Shown one piece after another: positions 1 through 7,433 of a stretch of DNA of 17,371 nt. The translations under genes were made by a program, and so were the position numbers. Each line of letters begins with the position of its first letter. Position 1 is the stretch's first letter. The notes under the pieces were generated by a model, which was not told the DNA's origin, did not search any database, and saw only the letters and a list, made by a program, of their open reading frames with translations. This stretch comes from an uncultured Verrucomicrobiales bacterium (GTDB taxonomy: Bacteria > Verrucomicrobiota > Verrucomicrobiia > Limisphaerales > JACDHS01): positions 1 to 17,371 of the forward strand of contig CALJZV010000182.1 in the NCBI GenBank assembly GCA_937983475.1. Reading direction: 5' to 3'.

Positions 1-308
1 AAACCCGGCGTCATTTTCCAGTGGGGTGGCCACCTCTGCCTTACCGAAGTTGCCATTTGTTGTGCAAACTTTGGCAAAACAGAAACCTGCAACATACCAG
101 CAATATACTTGCATTTCCTTCCAAATACACCAGATGCCCCCGCGAAACGCCAAGTCACTGTCACAGCCCGGCAGTGCATGCTGTTTTCCGGGTAACGAAA
201 GCCTGATGAGCACGATCGAAAGCCGCGCAAGCTCAAACTTTAATGCGGATGCTTTTGCTGCTAAAACATTTCCTTGCGGGCTTCCGCCGCCAAACTTTAA
301 ATCCGCTC
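1..308. other. No gene recognised; upstream region of the DUF1080 lipoprotein
   Basis: Short open frames cross this stretch, but none has a recognisable protein signature and they overlap one another. I see no tRNA, repeat or convincing hairpin. It probably holds the promoter of the lipoprotein gene that starts at 309. I could not pick a -10/-35 pair with confidence. Confidence 0.4.
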
Positions 309-1040
309 ATGTTGCCGACGATTTTCTCCCGCCTTGTTTTGACCGGTTGTTGTCTCGCCCTCTTGAGCGGCTGTGTTTCCCGCACTTCACGCAGCACGCG
401 CGCCAACAACCTTCTCCAACCGCACCTGCTTTATTCCTACCTGCGGGAACATGGCCCGGAGAACGACCCGGACCATGTGTTCCAATGGAACAAAGGCGTT
501 CTGCGGATCTCTGGCCAGCACTACGGCTACCTCGCCACTCATCAGAATTATTCCAATTACGTGCTGGTGACCGAATACAAGTATGGAGAAAAGACCTGGC
601 CGCCGCGCGAAAACAAAGCCCGCGACGGCGGGGTGCTGGTTAATTTTGTCGGCAGGGACTTCATCTGGCCCAAGTCACTGGAGGCTCAAATCATCGAGGG
701 CGGCACCGGCGACATTCTGGTCGTCAGCGGCGCGACGCTTACGGTGGACGGCGTCACCAAAGGACCTCGCACCGAGCGGTTCGACCGGCCCGGGCGCAAT
801 CCTTGGCAGGATGTCAAAGGCTTCCGCGGCCCGAACGAAATTGAAAAGCCGCACGGCCAATGGAACCGCATGGAGGTGCTTTGCGCGGGCGACCGGTTCG
901 GCATCAAGGTCAACGGCATCAAAACACTCGAGGGCACCAACGCCAGCCCCACTTCCGGCAAAATCCTGGTGCAGTCCGAGGGAGCGGAACTATTCTTCAG
1001 GAAACTGGAACTGCATCCGGTCAGCCATTACAACTGGTGA
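309..1040 (+). CDS. DUF1080 (3-keto-disaccharide hydrolase-like) lipoprotein
   Basis: A 243-residue secreted protein. The frame is open from an ATG at 243, but the ATG at 309 is preferred because it begins a clean lipoprotein signal peptide: MLPTIFSRLVL, a hydrophobic core, then a lipobox L-S-G-C with the acylated cysteine at residue 22. The rest reads as one DUF1080 beta-sandwich domain. It has the family pattern of FQW/GVLRISG near the start, a central YVLVTEYKYGEKTW strand with a following GGVLVNF segment, a QWNRMEV strand, VNGIKTLEG, and a closing GKILVQSEGAELFFRKLEL. Family members bind or hydrolyse carbohydrates such as 3-keto-glycosides; the substrate here is unknown. It should be anchored in the cell envelope facing the periplasm or outside. 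Its stop overlaps by 13 bp the 3' end of the convergent nuclease gene. Confidence 0.8.
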   Translation: MLPTIFSRLVLTGCCLALLSGCVSRTSRSTRANNLLQPHLLYSYLREHGPENDPDHVFQWNKGVLRISGQHYGYLATHQNYSNYVLVTEYKYGEKTWPPRENKARDGGVLVNFVGRDFIWPKSLEAQIIEGGTGDILVVSGATLTVDGVTKGPRTERFDRPGRNPWQDVKGFRGPNEIEKPHGQWNRMEVLCAGDRFGIKVNGIKTLEGTNASPTSGKILVQSEGAELFFRKLELHPVSHYNW

Positions 1041-1909
1041 TCCGTAACGATGGCCTGCGGCGGTTCCGAGGCGAACAGGTCATCGAGCAATTCCTGCCCA
1101 ATCCAGTCCGCCCGGATGCCGTGCGCGGATTTGAACGCGCGGTTCTGCTGCGGCCCTCTTTGGAAGAATCGGCGCACCGAATCCAACTCCGTTTCAAGCA
1201 GGCAACGCTCGAAGTGTCCGGCCTCGGGCTGGGTTAATTCGGCTTGCAGAAAATCAACCAGCGCGTCGGAGTCTCCCGCCAAAAAAGGCGGCAGCAGCGC
1301 GGAAACGGTTTCCCGCAACGCTTTATTTTCCACAAAGCAGGGCCAATGATCCGGAGGACGCTCCCCCAGTAACCGGCGCGGAAGCCGTTCGTGTCCCCAC
1401 CCGCCCTGGCAAATTGAATGCAGCAGGCGAAGCATCGCCCCGTAGCCATGCAGGCAACCGCTGTGAAATGAGCCAAACACATCGCCTGCCATTCGGGACA
1501 AATCGCGGGACCAGAGCAAGGTCAACCCTTCATTGCTTGCTTGCAGGGAAATTAAAAAATGCCGTTGCGGCCAGGTGTTGACGATATTGAAGCGCGGACG
1601 GTGCAACCGGAGCAACTGGTTCTCGCGCAACCGGGCGCTCTCCGGCGTCGCGCAGCATTCCCACTCAATCGCCTCCGTGTGACAAAGCAGCCGGAGAACT
1701 TTTCGCGACACGTTGCCCGGCCGGGCGTTCTTATAGGAAAACAACCGCTGCCGAAGGTTCTTCGATTGTCCCACGTAGAGAATCGCTTCAGACGCATCGC
1801 GCATCAGATAAACCCCAGGCTCAGCGGGCACAGTTTTGAAGAAGGCCTCGCCCAAGCGCAACAACAGCGGCTTTGGGGATTCAAACAAATGGAGCTGCCG
1901 CGCGGACAT
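1028..1909 (-). CDS. GIY-YIG nuclease, Cho/UvrC N-terminal-like
   Basis: A 293-residue protein, about the length of E. coli Cho (UvrC homologue). The GIY-YIG nuclease domain occupies roughly residues 27 to 110: PGVYLM (residues 31-36), ILYVGQSKNLRQRL (43-56) with the conserved arginine region, RENQLL with the metal-binding Glu96, and RPRFNIVN with Asn108. This arrangement is that of the UvrC N-terminal half, which makes the 3' incision in nucleotide excision repair. The UvrBC-interaction region, the RNase H-like domain and the HhH domain of full UvrC are absent. Residues 120 to 293 match nothing I recognise. The gene begins 15 bp after the SirB1-like gene on the same strand, so the two are probably co-transcribed. 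A DNA-repair role is inferred from the family. Confidence 0.82.
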   Translation of the reverse strand: MSARQLHLFESPKPLLLRLGEAFFKTVPAEPGVYLMRDASEAILYVGQSKNLRQRLFSYKNARPGNVSRKVLRLLCHTEAIEWECCATPESARLRENQLLRLHRPRFNIVNTWPQRHFLISLQASNEGLTLLWSRDLSRMAGDVFGSFHSGCLHGYGAMLRLLHSICQGGWGHERLPRRLLGERPPDHWPCFVENKALRETVSALLPPFLAGDSDALVDFLQAELTQPEAGHFERCLLETELDSVRRFFQRGPQQNRAFKSAHGIRADWIGQELLDDLFASEPPQAIVTDHQL

Positions 1910-1924
1910 TCAAAAATGGAAGCA

Positions 1925-2794
1925 TCAACGCGCCAGCGCCACCAAATACCGCTGGAACCGGGACACCTCCTCGGCGCGCTCCTGTTGGGAGTAAATCTGG
2001 TGCAGATTGGCGCAGATGCGCAGCAGCATGCGGCGGGAACTGACCGGGGACAGCAACGATTCGTCAAAATTCTGCCGCGTCTGAACCAGAAAGCGAATGC
2101 AGTCGGCCTTGCCCAAAAATTGGCCGCCGTTGAAGGCATCCATGCAAATCTCCGTGCGACTGTCCTGATAACGGCAAACGAAGTGACCCGGCATGCCGAT
2201 GCCTGTCACCGGCAGTTTCAGGCGGCGCGCAACCCACATGTAAACCAGGCAAAGGCTGAGGGGGTTTCCGGTGCGCTGGTCCATTACCCGGTTAAGGTAA
2301 CTGTTGTCCGGGTTGTAGTAATCCTCTTCATTTCCCTTGAACCGAAGTTCATCAAACAGAAAATCGTTGATGGCAATGAGAAGTTCCTCCGGGCTCCAAT
2401 CGGGCCTCATGCGTTCCCGCAACGTGCCGGCATACGAGTCAAGCAAAGCGCCGTAGGCCTCAATGTTGATGTTGGGAAACGTGGTTCGTGCCAGCAGCCA
2501 CGTGCCCCGCTCCATGTCAAACTCCTCGCCCTGGCTCAGGCAAAATCCAAGAAAACTGGTGTCGGCGTCCTGCCGCGCAAAGTGGTCCACAATGTCGCGA
2601 GCCCTGCGCCGCAAGGGCGGATCGTCACTGAGAAGAAACGGCTTGAGCCACTCCACCGCCTCGGAGCCGTGGGACAGGATCGCTTCACTGACAGGCTCGT
2701 AAACCGCCGGATCCTCGTCGGCAAGAAGACTAATCAAGGCGCTGCGCTGACTGTCCGTCAACTCGGCCAGATTCACTGACAGCGAAGAACTCAT
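1925..2794 (-). CDS. SirB1-like transglutaminase-fold protein with N-terminal helical repeats
   Basis: A 289-residue cytoplasmic protein (no signal peptide or membrane segment seen). Residues about 1 to 90 are helical and HEAT-like, with regularly spaced acidic helices (LISLLADEDPAVYEPVSEAI and LLSDDPPLRRRARDIVDHF). From about 95 on it follows the SirB1/YchA (Transglut_core2) pattern: an FKGNEEDYYNPDNSYLNRV segment, RTGNPLSLCLVYMWVARRL containing the cysteine at the usual catalytic position, then GIGMPGHFVCRY with the histidine. E. coli YchA is of similar length. The biochemical role of the family is poorly defined, and I do not assign one. It lies 15 bp upstream of the GIY-YIG nuclease gene and probably shares its transcript. 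Confidence 0.82.
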   Translation of the reverse strand: MSSSLSVNLAELTDSQRSALISLLADEDPAVYEPVSEAILSHGSEAVEWLKPFLLSDDPPLRRRARDIVDHFARQDADTSFLGFCLSQGEEFDMERGTWLLARTTFPNINIEAYGALLDSYAGTLRERMRPDWSPEELLIAINDFLFDELRFKGNEEDYYNPDNSYLNRVMDQRTGNPLSLCLVYMWVARRLKLPVTGIGMPGHFVCRYQDSRTEICMDAFNGGQFLGKADCIRFLVQTRQNFDESLLSPVSSRRMLLRICANLHQIYSQQERAEEVSRFQRYLVALAR

Positions 2795-2966
2795 AACCTC
2801 AAAACCAACTTCGCAGAATCAGGCTGGAATTCAATTTTAATCCTCCATCAACACAACAAACTGAGTCTCATTTTTCCCTGTGTTTTTGAGTTGCCCTCGT
2901 CCGATGCCTTAATCAACACGATCAACCCGTGGAGATTCCAACCCTCACAAGGAGCCCTTACCCGAT

Positions 2967-3431
2967 TCAGCGCCTCGGCCCGGAATGATAGATCAACTTG
3001 TCGGCAACATCCCCACCAACGAGGACGGTCTGGAGGGGATTTTTGGGATTAACATGCAACAGGCAGCCTCCATCCTTGTTGATCACTTTTTCCAGAAATG
3101 CCTCCACATCTTCCTTCGATTCAAAGGACCGCCAGAACAACGGCGTCACCGTGTATGCCTTGCCATCGAATATGAAATTACACCGCAACCGGAAACTCCA
3201 AGAGCGAGCACCAGCGCACCCAATTTCACGATCCACACAGGAGGCCATGACCTGCACCCAGTCGCGTTTTTCGCGCCGCGATTTAAATAGCAACCCCAAC
3301 AGGGAAAAGAAAAATCCGCCCACGGACAATCCGATAAAAACCATACTTCGATATCGAAAGAACAGCCAGATGCCACCAACAAAAACGGACATGCCAAACA
3401 CGGCATACCAGTTGGTCGGAATGACCATCAT
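2967..3431 (-). CDS. Small DUF3592-like membrane protein
   Basis: A 154-residue protein starting at one of two adjacent ATGs (3431 or 3428). The frame stays open back to an ATG at 3554, but that extension is Arg/Pro-rich and runs antisense to a decayed hsdR fragment, so it is probably not coding. Two membrane helices lie near residues 8-26 and 31-49. They are followed by a basic RREKRDW segment and a soluble domain with a DUF3592-like layout: a VQVMASCVDR strand, RLRCNFIFDGKAYTV, and a closing LLHVNPKNPLQTVL. The last resembles the family's YYDPxNPxxAVL motif. Function of the family is unknown. No strong ribosome site precedes the start. It is separated from the next gene by 172 bp with no clear terminator. 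Confidence 0.6.
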   Translation of the reverse strand: MMVIPTNWYAVFGMSVFVGGIWLFFRYRSMVFIGLSVGGFFFSLLGLLFKSRREKRDWVQVMASCVDREIGCAGARSWSFRLRCNFIFDGKAYTVTPLFWRSFESKEDVEAFLEKVINKDGGCLLHVNPKNPLQTVLVGGDVADKLIYHSGPRR

Positions 3432-3481
3432 TTTGGTTGGATCATCATGCCGGATGAGATGAATGCGCCAACCCGCGTTCC

Positions 3482-3776
3482 GTGCAGGTGGTGACGAATA
3501 ACGAGAAGGCGTTCTACGATGCGCTGGCCGCGAATGAGTCCGCCGTGAAAGCATTGGGCGACGACAAACTGAAAGTCATCGCCGCCAAACTCATTACCCA
3601 GGTGGGTAAGAGCGTGACGATTGATTGAACCTTGCGCGAAGGCGCTCGTGCCAAGATCAGGGTGATGGTGAACGCATCCTCAACAGGCACGCTACCCGCC
3701 CGATTTGCACGTGCAGGAGGTGTAAACGGTTCTGGCCCAGGCGAAGCTGCTGTGCGCGGATTGGGTGGGTGAGTGA
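3482..3776 (+). pseudogene. Decayed 3' end of type I restriction subunit hsdR
   Basis: Reading + from 3482 gives VQVVTNNEKAFYDALAANES and, further on, LITQVGKSVTID. This is the C-terminal region of HsdR, the motor/endonuclease subunit of type I restriction systems. A TGA at 3626 sits where the family has Trp (VTIDW). The frame then continues TLREGARAKIRVMV. It loses one base near 3671 (needed to read KRILNRH) and another near 3684 (needed to read YPPDLHVQEV). A TAA follows at 3723, and the text goes on TVLAQAKLLCADW to a terminal stop at 3774. Two stops and two frameshifts make it a dead fragment. No upstream hsdR, hsdS or hsdM sequence is present. Comparison is with the family pattern from memory. 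Confidence 0.8.
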
Positions 3777-4083
3777 GACGATGATGCTGAAGCGACGTTT
3801 GTGACTCAGAGACCGGCGGCGCTCATAAAGTGGCGCCAAAGGTGCGGGCGGTCGCGGCAAAAATTGCTGGTGTCCGGCAGCGACAATTCCGATCCGGACT
3901 GGCAATTGCGCATCACCGCCACAACTCCGTTGGTGTTGATGATTTTTCGCGACGCTTTTCCCAAAGTAGGCTATGTGCACTCGGGCTGAGTGCTGCAAGC
4001 CCGTTGGGTTTGGGCTACGTCTTACCGCCCGGGCGCACAGGTGTCTGGTTTTAATTGACTCATGGCCCGATTCTTTCGGCTTA
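3777..4083. other. No gene recognised; stretch between hsdR remnant and MITE-like element
   Basis: About 300 bp with only short overlapping open frames on both strands, none with a signature I recognise. It lies between a dead restriction-gene fragment and a small mobile element, so it may be further debris from the same lost locus. I cannot show this. Confidence 0.4.
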
Positions 4084-4123
4084 GAGCCTGTCTGAAAATT
4101 GCGCGGGATCCTGCGGCGAGGAA

Positions 4124-4206
4124 TTTTGCCTGTGGCCAAGGCGGCGAGGCCGGAGCATCCCCGCAGTGGGCTGTAACGGCCGAGCCAACGCAGGCCACAG
4201 GCAAAA
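4124..4206. repeat. Internal inverted repeat 1 of the MITE-like element
   Basis: Perfect 14-bp arms at 4124-4137 and 4193-4206 enclose 55 bp. They can form a hairpin in RNA from either strand. Confidence 0.75.
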
Positions 4207-4223
4207 GAACCGCCGCCCGGAGG

Positions 4224-4326
4224 GTTTTCGAGGAAAACGTCGTCTGGCCGCGTTGCTCCTCGGTCACAGAGCTCTGCGGCTATGCTCCCTCGTCACGCCT
4301 TGCCATCCAACCTTTTCCTCGAAAAC
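4224..4326. repeat. Internal inverted repeat 2 of the MITE-like element
   Basis: Perfect 14-bp arms at 4224-4237 and 4313-4326 enclose 75 bp. The arm GTTTTCGAGGAAAA is itself partly palindromic. Together with the first internal repeat it gives the element a two-hairpin structure between the terminal repeats. Confidence 0.7.
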
Positions 4327-4369
4327 AGGACGCCCACGGAATTTTCAGACAGGCTCTTAACCAGAAGGA

Positions 4370-5440
4370 TCAAATCCGCACCTTGAATTCCTCGCCTTTC
4401 TTGACCGATAGCACAAAGGCCGCCATCAGCTCAGGAATCTGCTGTAGGTCCTTGAGGCTGATGATCTCCACCGGCGAGTGCATGTAGCGGTTGGGCAGGC
4501 TAATCAACGCGCTGGGAATGCCGCCGCGCGTCCAGAAAATGACGTCGGTGTCGGTGCCGCTGGTGGCCGACATCGTTTCGTGCTGAAGGTTGATTTTCTT
4601 CTTCGCGGCCACCTTCTCCAGGCGGGCGACGATTTCAGGGTGATTGCATCCGCCATGGGTGAGGGTCGGGCCGTTGCCGATTTTGACTTCGCCGTGCGCA
4701 TGCTTGTTGACGGTGGGGTAATCGGTGGCATGGGTCACGTCCACCACGAGCGCGGCATCGGGCTTGAGGGTGTAGGCAATTTGCCGCGCGCCCAGGAGGC
4801 CGACCTCCTCCATGATGTTGGACACGACGCAGACTTCCGCCTCCACTTTGTTTTTGTTGCCGTGAAGCAATCGCAGGGCCTCGGCCACGGACCAGGTGCC
4901 AATTCGGTTGTCGAAGGCGCGGGCAATCGCCAGGTCGTTCCGGAACATTTCGAAGTAATGGTGGAGGGTGATAGGGTCGCCGACCTGCAACAGTTTTTGG
5001 GCCTCCTTGCGGCTGCTGACGCCGATGTCGATGAACAACTCCTCAATCTTGGGCACCTTGCGTTCGCCCTCCTGCTTGGTCAGATGCGGCGCGACATTGC
5101 CCACGACGCCGCGAATGGTCCCTTTTTTGGTGTGAATGTTCACGCGCATGCCGCGCATGATTGCCGGGTCCACGCCGCCCAGCTTGCGGACGTACACAAA
5201 GCCATCCTCGCTGATGTAATTGACCGTAAGGCCGATTTCATCCGCGTGGCCGGCCAGCATGACGCGGGGCGAGCCGCCTTTGTTCAGGACGGCGACGCAG
5301 TTGCCGTAAGCGTCGGAAAAGGTTTCGTCTGCGTATTGCTTGACGTAATCGAGCCAGATGCGCTGGCCGCGGTATTCATGGCCCGAAGGGCTGGGCGTGT
5401 TGACCAGGGTTTCGAGAAATTGAAGCGATTGTTCGCGCAT
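4370..5440 (-). CDS. M42 family metallo-aminopeptidase
   Basis: A 356-residue protein beginning MREQSLQFLETLVNTPSPSG, a typical M42 start. The frame remains open upstream to 5641, but that part overlaps the neighbouring gene and is not family-like. The dinuclear metal site is complete: His65 and Asp67 in AGHADEIG, bridging Asp177 in AFDNRIG, the Glu211-Glu212 pair in MEEVGLLG, Asp234 in VDVTHATD and His321 in MHSPVE. M42 enzymes are cytoplasmic, often dodecameric, and remove N-terminal residues from peptides; some members were once annotated as glucanases. It lies 80 bp downstream of the membrane-protein gene on the same strand, so it may be the last gene of that operon or have its own promoter in the gap. 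A MITE-like element sits just past its stop and could serve as a terminator. Confidence 0.9.
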   Translation of the reverse strand: MREQSLQFLETLVNTPSPSGHEYRGQRIWLDYVKQYADETFSDAYGNCVAVLNKGGSPRVMLAGHADEIGLTVNYISEDGFVYVRKLGGVDPAIMRGMRVNIHTKKGTIRGVVGNVAPHLTKQEGERKVPKIEELFIDIGVSSRKEAQKLLQVGDPITLHHYFEMFRNDLAIARAFDNRIGTWSVAEALRLLHGNKNKVEAEVCVVSNIMEEVGLLGARQIAYTLKPDAALVVDVTHATDYPTVNKHAHGEVKIGNGPTLTHGGCNHPEIVARLEKVAAKKKINLQHETMSATSGTDTDVIFWTRGGIPSALISLPNRYMHSPVEIISLKDLQQIPELMAAFVLSVKKGEEFKVRI

Positions 5441-5520
5441 GGGCGAAACGTAATTTGCCGGGAGAACGGAGTCCAGAAGCGAGTTTGCCGTGAAAACGTC
5501 CCCGGCCACACCAGAAGGGC

Positions 5521-7431
5521 CTATTCCGGAATCCGGTAAAGAATGTGCATGTCGTCGGAGGCCACGCGGGGCAACTTCAACCGCCAGCCCGCGTAGGTCA
5601 GCACTTCGGTGACCTTGTATTTCTCGCGAATGAACGACCAATGGGACGGCGGGAGTTGCTCCCAGGCGATCTGGTTGGACATGCTGGGAACGGCACCCGC
5701 GCCGTAGGCGTCCTGGGGGGGATTGAACATGTCGATCTGGTACACGTCGCGCAGAATCTGGTCCATCAGCGCCGCCGACTCCAGCGTGTAGGCCAAGCCA
5801 TCCAGCCCGCCGCCGTCGATCAGCACGGGCCGCCGCGTCTTGAGCTGAACCAGGTGCAAATCGCCACCGGTCAACAGGAGCCCTTCGCCCGCGGCCACCT
5901 TGGCGAGCACTTCGTTGTTGGTGCGGTCCTTGAATTTTTCGTCATTGGCCTTGCCCAGCCGCTCCGACAATACAACGGTAAGCAACGCGTAAATGATAAA
6001 CAGTCCATACGCCGCATAACGAAGGCCGACCGTCACGCGGTCCAGTTTAGAAGGTGTTTCGGCGTTCGATTTTCCGCGCGTGGATTTGGCGTTGGGTTCC
6101 TTGCCACCTCCAAATTTTCTTTGAAGGAATGCCACCGTGGCGCACGCGAACAGGACCGCGCCCATCAGCGGCATCCAGGTCCAGGGATGCACCATGTATT
6201 TCTCATAGGCTTCAAGGTTTGCGCCTCCCAAGGCCAGCAGATGCCAGAGCTGGCTGGAGAAAAAGAGCACCATGCCGTTAACCATCGCCCCGCCGAAGAG
6301 CAGGCCCGCAAGCAGCAGCACCAGCACAGAGGCGCCCCAAATTTTTTTGCGGTAACAGCCGATCAGCCCGATGAGCACAGGCAATGAGGCCAGAATGGAG
6401 AAGTTCAACAGACGGGCCGGCATCAATATCAACAACGGCCTGGGTTGATTTTCCACCGGTATATGGGAAATCTTGATCGCGGCCCAGCCCATAAGCCCGC
6501 CGACCAGGATCATTCGCAACATGAAGCGGCTGGATTCCGGAACATCCCTGCGCAGGAATGTCATCCACGCCGCTGCCAACAGCAGCATCGCCCAATTGAA
6601 CTTCACACCGGCGTGGTCAAGCCAGACCGGCTGCCGGTGGGCATCCCACATTTTGACAAACGGCAGGAAATACTTGTCGGCGCCTGCTGTGTCCACCTTG
6701 GGCACATCCACAATGAAAACCAATTGAATGGCCAGGCTCAAAATCGTCACGCCGCAGCCAATGGCGAAATATTTCCACCAACGCAGCCATTTTTCCCGGA
6801 ACTGCCGCGCATCCAACAGGGCCGCAATGCCCGCCATGAGCCCCAGCCAGACTCCAAGCGATGGATGCACCGCAGGCGCCATGCCCAGAAGAATCAGCCC
6901 GGGCCGCTTCCATCCACCGCCCAGCAACCCGGCCACGAGCAAAATGTAAGACAGGCCAAGGATGCCGTAAGTGTGCGACGCGCCCATGTACCAGATAGGA
7001 TACACGACGCCAAATTCCGTGGGGCGGGAGAAAAAAATTGCGATGGTGCCGCCCAGCGCCAGCAGCCAATCCCGGCTCAGCGCCAGAATCACCACGGCAA
7101 ACGCCTGAAACGTCACCATGCCCAGCAACCCGCTGACCATGATGGACGCCGACGTTTCCGACATCCCGGCCATCAGAAACACCGCCAGCACCTGATGAAG
7201 CAGTGTCCACAGCTTGGTGTGGTACATGTAGAAGGCGTTCTCCGGCGGATATTGCACGATGCCTGCGACCACCTGGGCCGTTTCAACCGCCACCTGCCAG
7301 TCGGAAAACACCATGGCCCCGAGGAGGAATCCCGCCACACCCGCGACCAACATCACCAGCGGTAATCCGTCATGCCGCCTGGGTGAAAAAAAACCGGCCA
7401 GTCGTTGAGGAAAGGATTGATCCGATTCCAT
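5521..7431 (-). CDS. Large polytopic membrane protein, possible GT-C-type glycosyltransferase
   Basis: A 636-residue protein with roughly 10 to 12 membrane segments in its first 490 residues (for example about 24-42, 75-92, 98-117, 122-135, 155-172, 178-205, 221-242, 280-293, 304-320, 340-360, 366-392, 418-436, 470-490). A soluble tail of about 145 residues follows. Between the first helices is a loop with QYPPENAFYMYHTKLWTLL, and a second loop contains an HP pair (HPSLGVW). A basic, Gly/Lys-rich linker around 440-465 separates the last two helices. I do not recognise the family. The overall shape (many helices plus a C-terminal soluble domain) and the GT2 gene 2 bp upstream suggest a GT-C-like transferase or a glycan-handling membrane protein, but no catalytic motif is certain. 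Confidence 0.6.
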   Translation of the reverse strand: MESDQSFPQRLAGFFSPRRHDGLPLVMLVAGVAGFLLGAMVFSDWQVAVETAQVVAGIVQYPPENAFYMYHTKLWTLLHQVLAVFLMAGMSETSASIMVSGLLGMVTFQAFAVVILALSRDWLLALGGTIAIFFSRPTEFGVVYPIWYMGASHTYGILGLSYILLVAGLLGGGWKRPGLILLGMAPAVHPSLGVWLGLMAGIAALLDARQFREKWLRWWKYFAIGCGVTILSLAIQLVFIVDVPKVDTAGADKYFLPFVKMWDAHRQPVWLDHAGVKFNWAMLLLAAAWMTFLRRDVPESSRFMLRMILVGGLMGWAAIKISHIPVENQPRPLLILMPARLLNFSILASLPVLIGLIGCYRKKIWGASVLVLLLAGLLFGGAMVNGMVLFFSSQLWHLLALGGANLEAYEKYMVHPWTWMPLMGAVLFACATVAFLQRKFGGGKEPNAKSTRGKSNAETPSKLDRVTVGLRYAAYGLFIIYALLTVVLSERLGKANDEKFKDRTNNEVLAKVAAGEGLLLTGGDLHLVQLKTRRPVLIDGGGLDGLAYTLESAALMDQILRDVYQIDMFNPPQDAYGAGAVPSMSNQIAWEQLPPSHWSFIREKYKVTEVLTYAGWRLKLPRVASDDMHILYRIPE

Positions 7432-7433
7432 TT

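Larger units (their letters stand above)
4084..4356. mobile_element. MITE-like non-autonomous element (273 bp) with 17-bp terminal inverted repeats
   Basis: The left end GAGCCTGTCTGAAAATT (4084-4100) is repeated exactly as its reverse complement at 4340-4356. The flanks are TTA on both sides (4081-4083 and 4357-4359), which fits a 3-bp target duplication. No transposase frame fits in 273 bp. Inside are two further perfect 14-bp inverted repeats: TTTTGCCTGTGGCC (4124-4137) with its complement at 4193-4206, and GTTTTCGAGGAAAA (4224-4237) with its complement at 4313-4326. Transcripts through it would fold into two large tandem hairpins. From memory, a GAGCCTGT start and a TNA-type target resemble some IS5-family (IS1031-group) elements; the family assignment is inference. 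Its right end lies 13 bp from the stop of the M42 peptidase gene. Confidence 0.75.

Noticed and set aside
26..643. Plus-strand open frame of 205 codons at the window start
   Set aside because: It overlaps the DUF1080 lipoprotein in another frame, and only the latter has a lipobox and domain motifs.
1559..2779. Long plus-strand open frame of 406 codons
   Set aside because: It lies antisense to the SirB1-like and GIY-YIG genes, both of which have clear family motifs; its own translation resembles no family and reflects GC-rich codon bias.
3432..3554. N-terminal extension of the DUF3592-like frame
   Set aside because: It is Arg/Pro-rich, runs antisense to the hsdR remnant, and precedes two adjacent ATGs that lead directly into the first membrane helix.
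3657..4139. Minus-strand open frame of 160 codons across the scar region
   Set aside because: It spans the hsdR remnant in antisense, the unassigned stretch and the left end of the MITE-like element, so it is a patchwork with no family signature.
4478..5539. Plus-strand open frame of 353 codons
   Set aside because: It is the antisense shadow of the M42 peptidase gene, whose metal ligands are all present on the minus strand.
5441..5641. N-terminal extension of the M42 peptidase frame
   Set aside because: The 67 extra residues overlap the upstream membrane-protein gene and are not family-like; MREQSLQFLETLV at 5440 is a natural start.
6445..7365. Plus-strand open frame of 306 codons
   Set aside because: Its composition is His/Gln/Arg-rich and it is antisense to the 636-residue membrane protein, which has a coherent series of helices.
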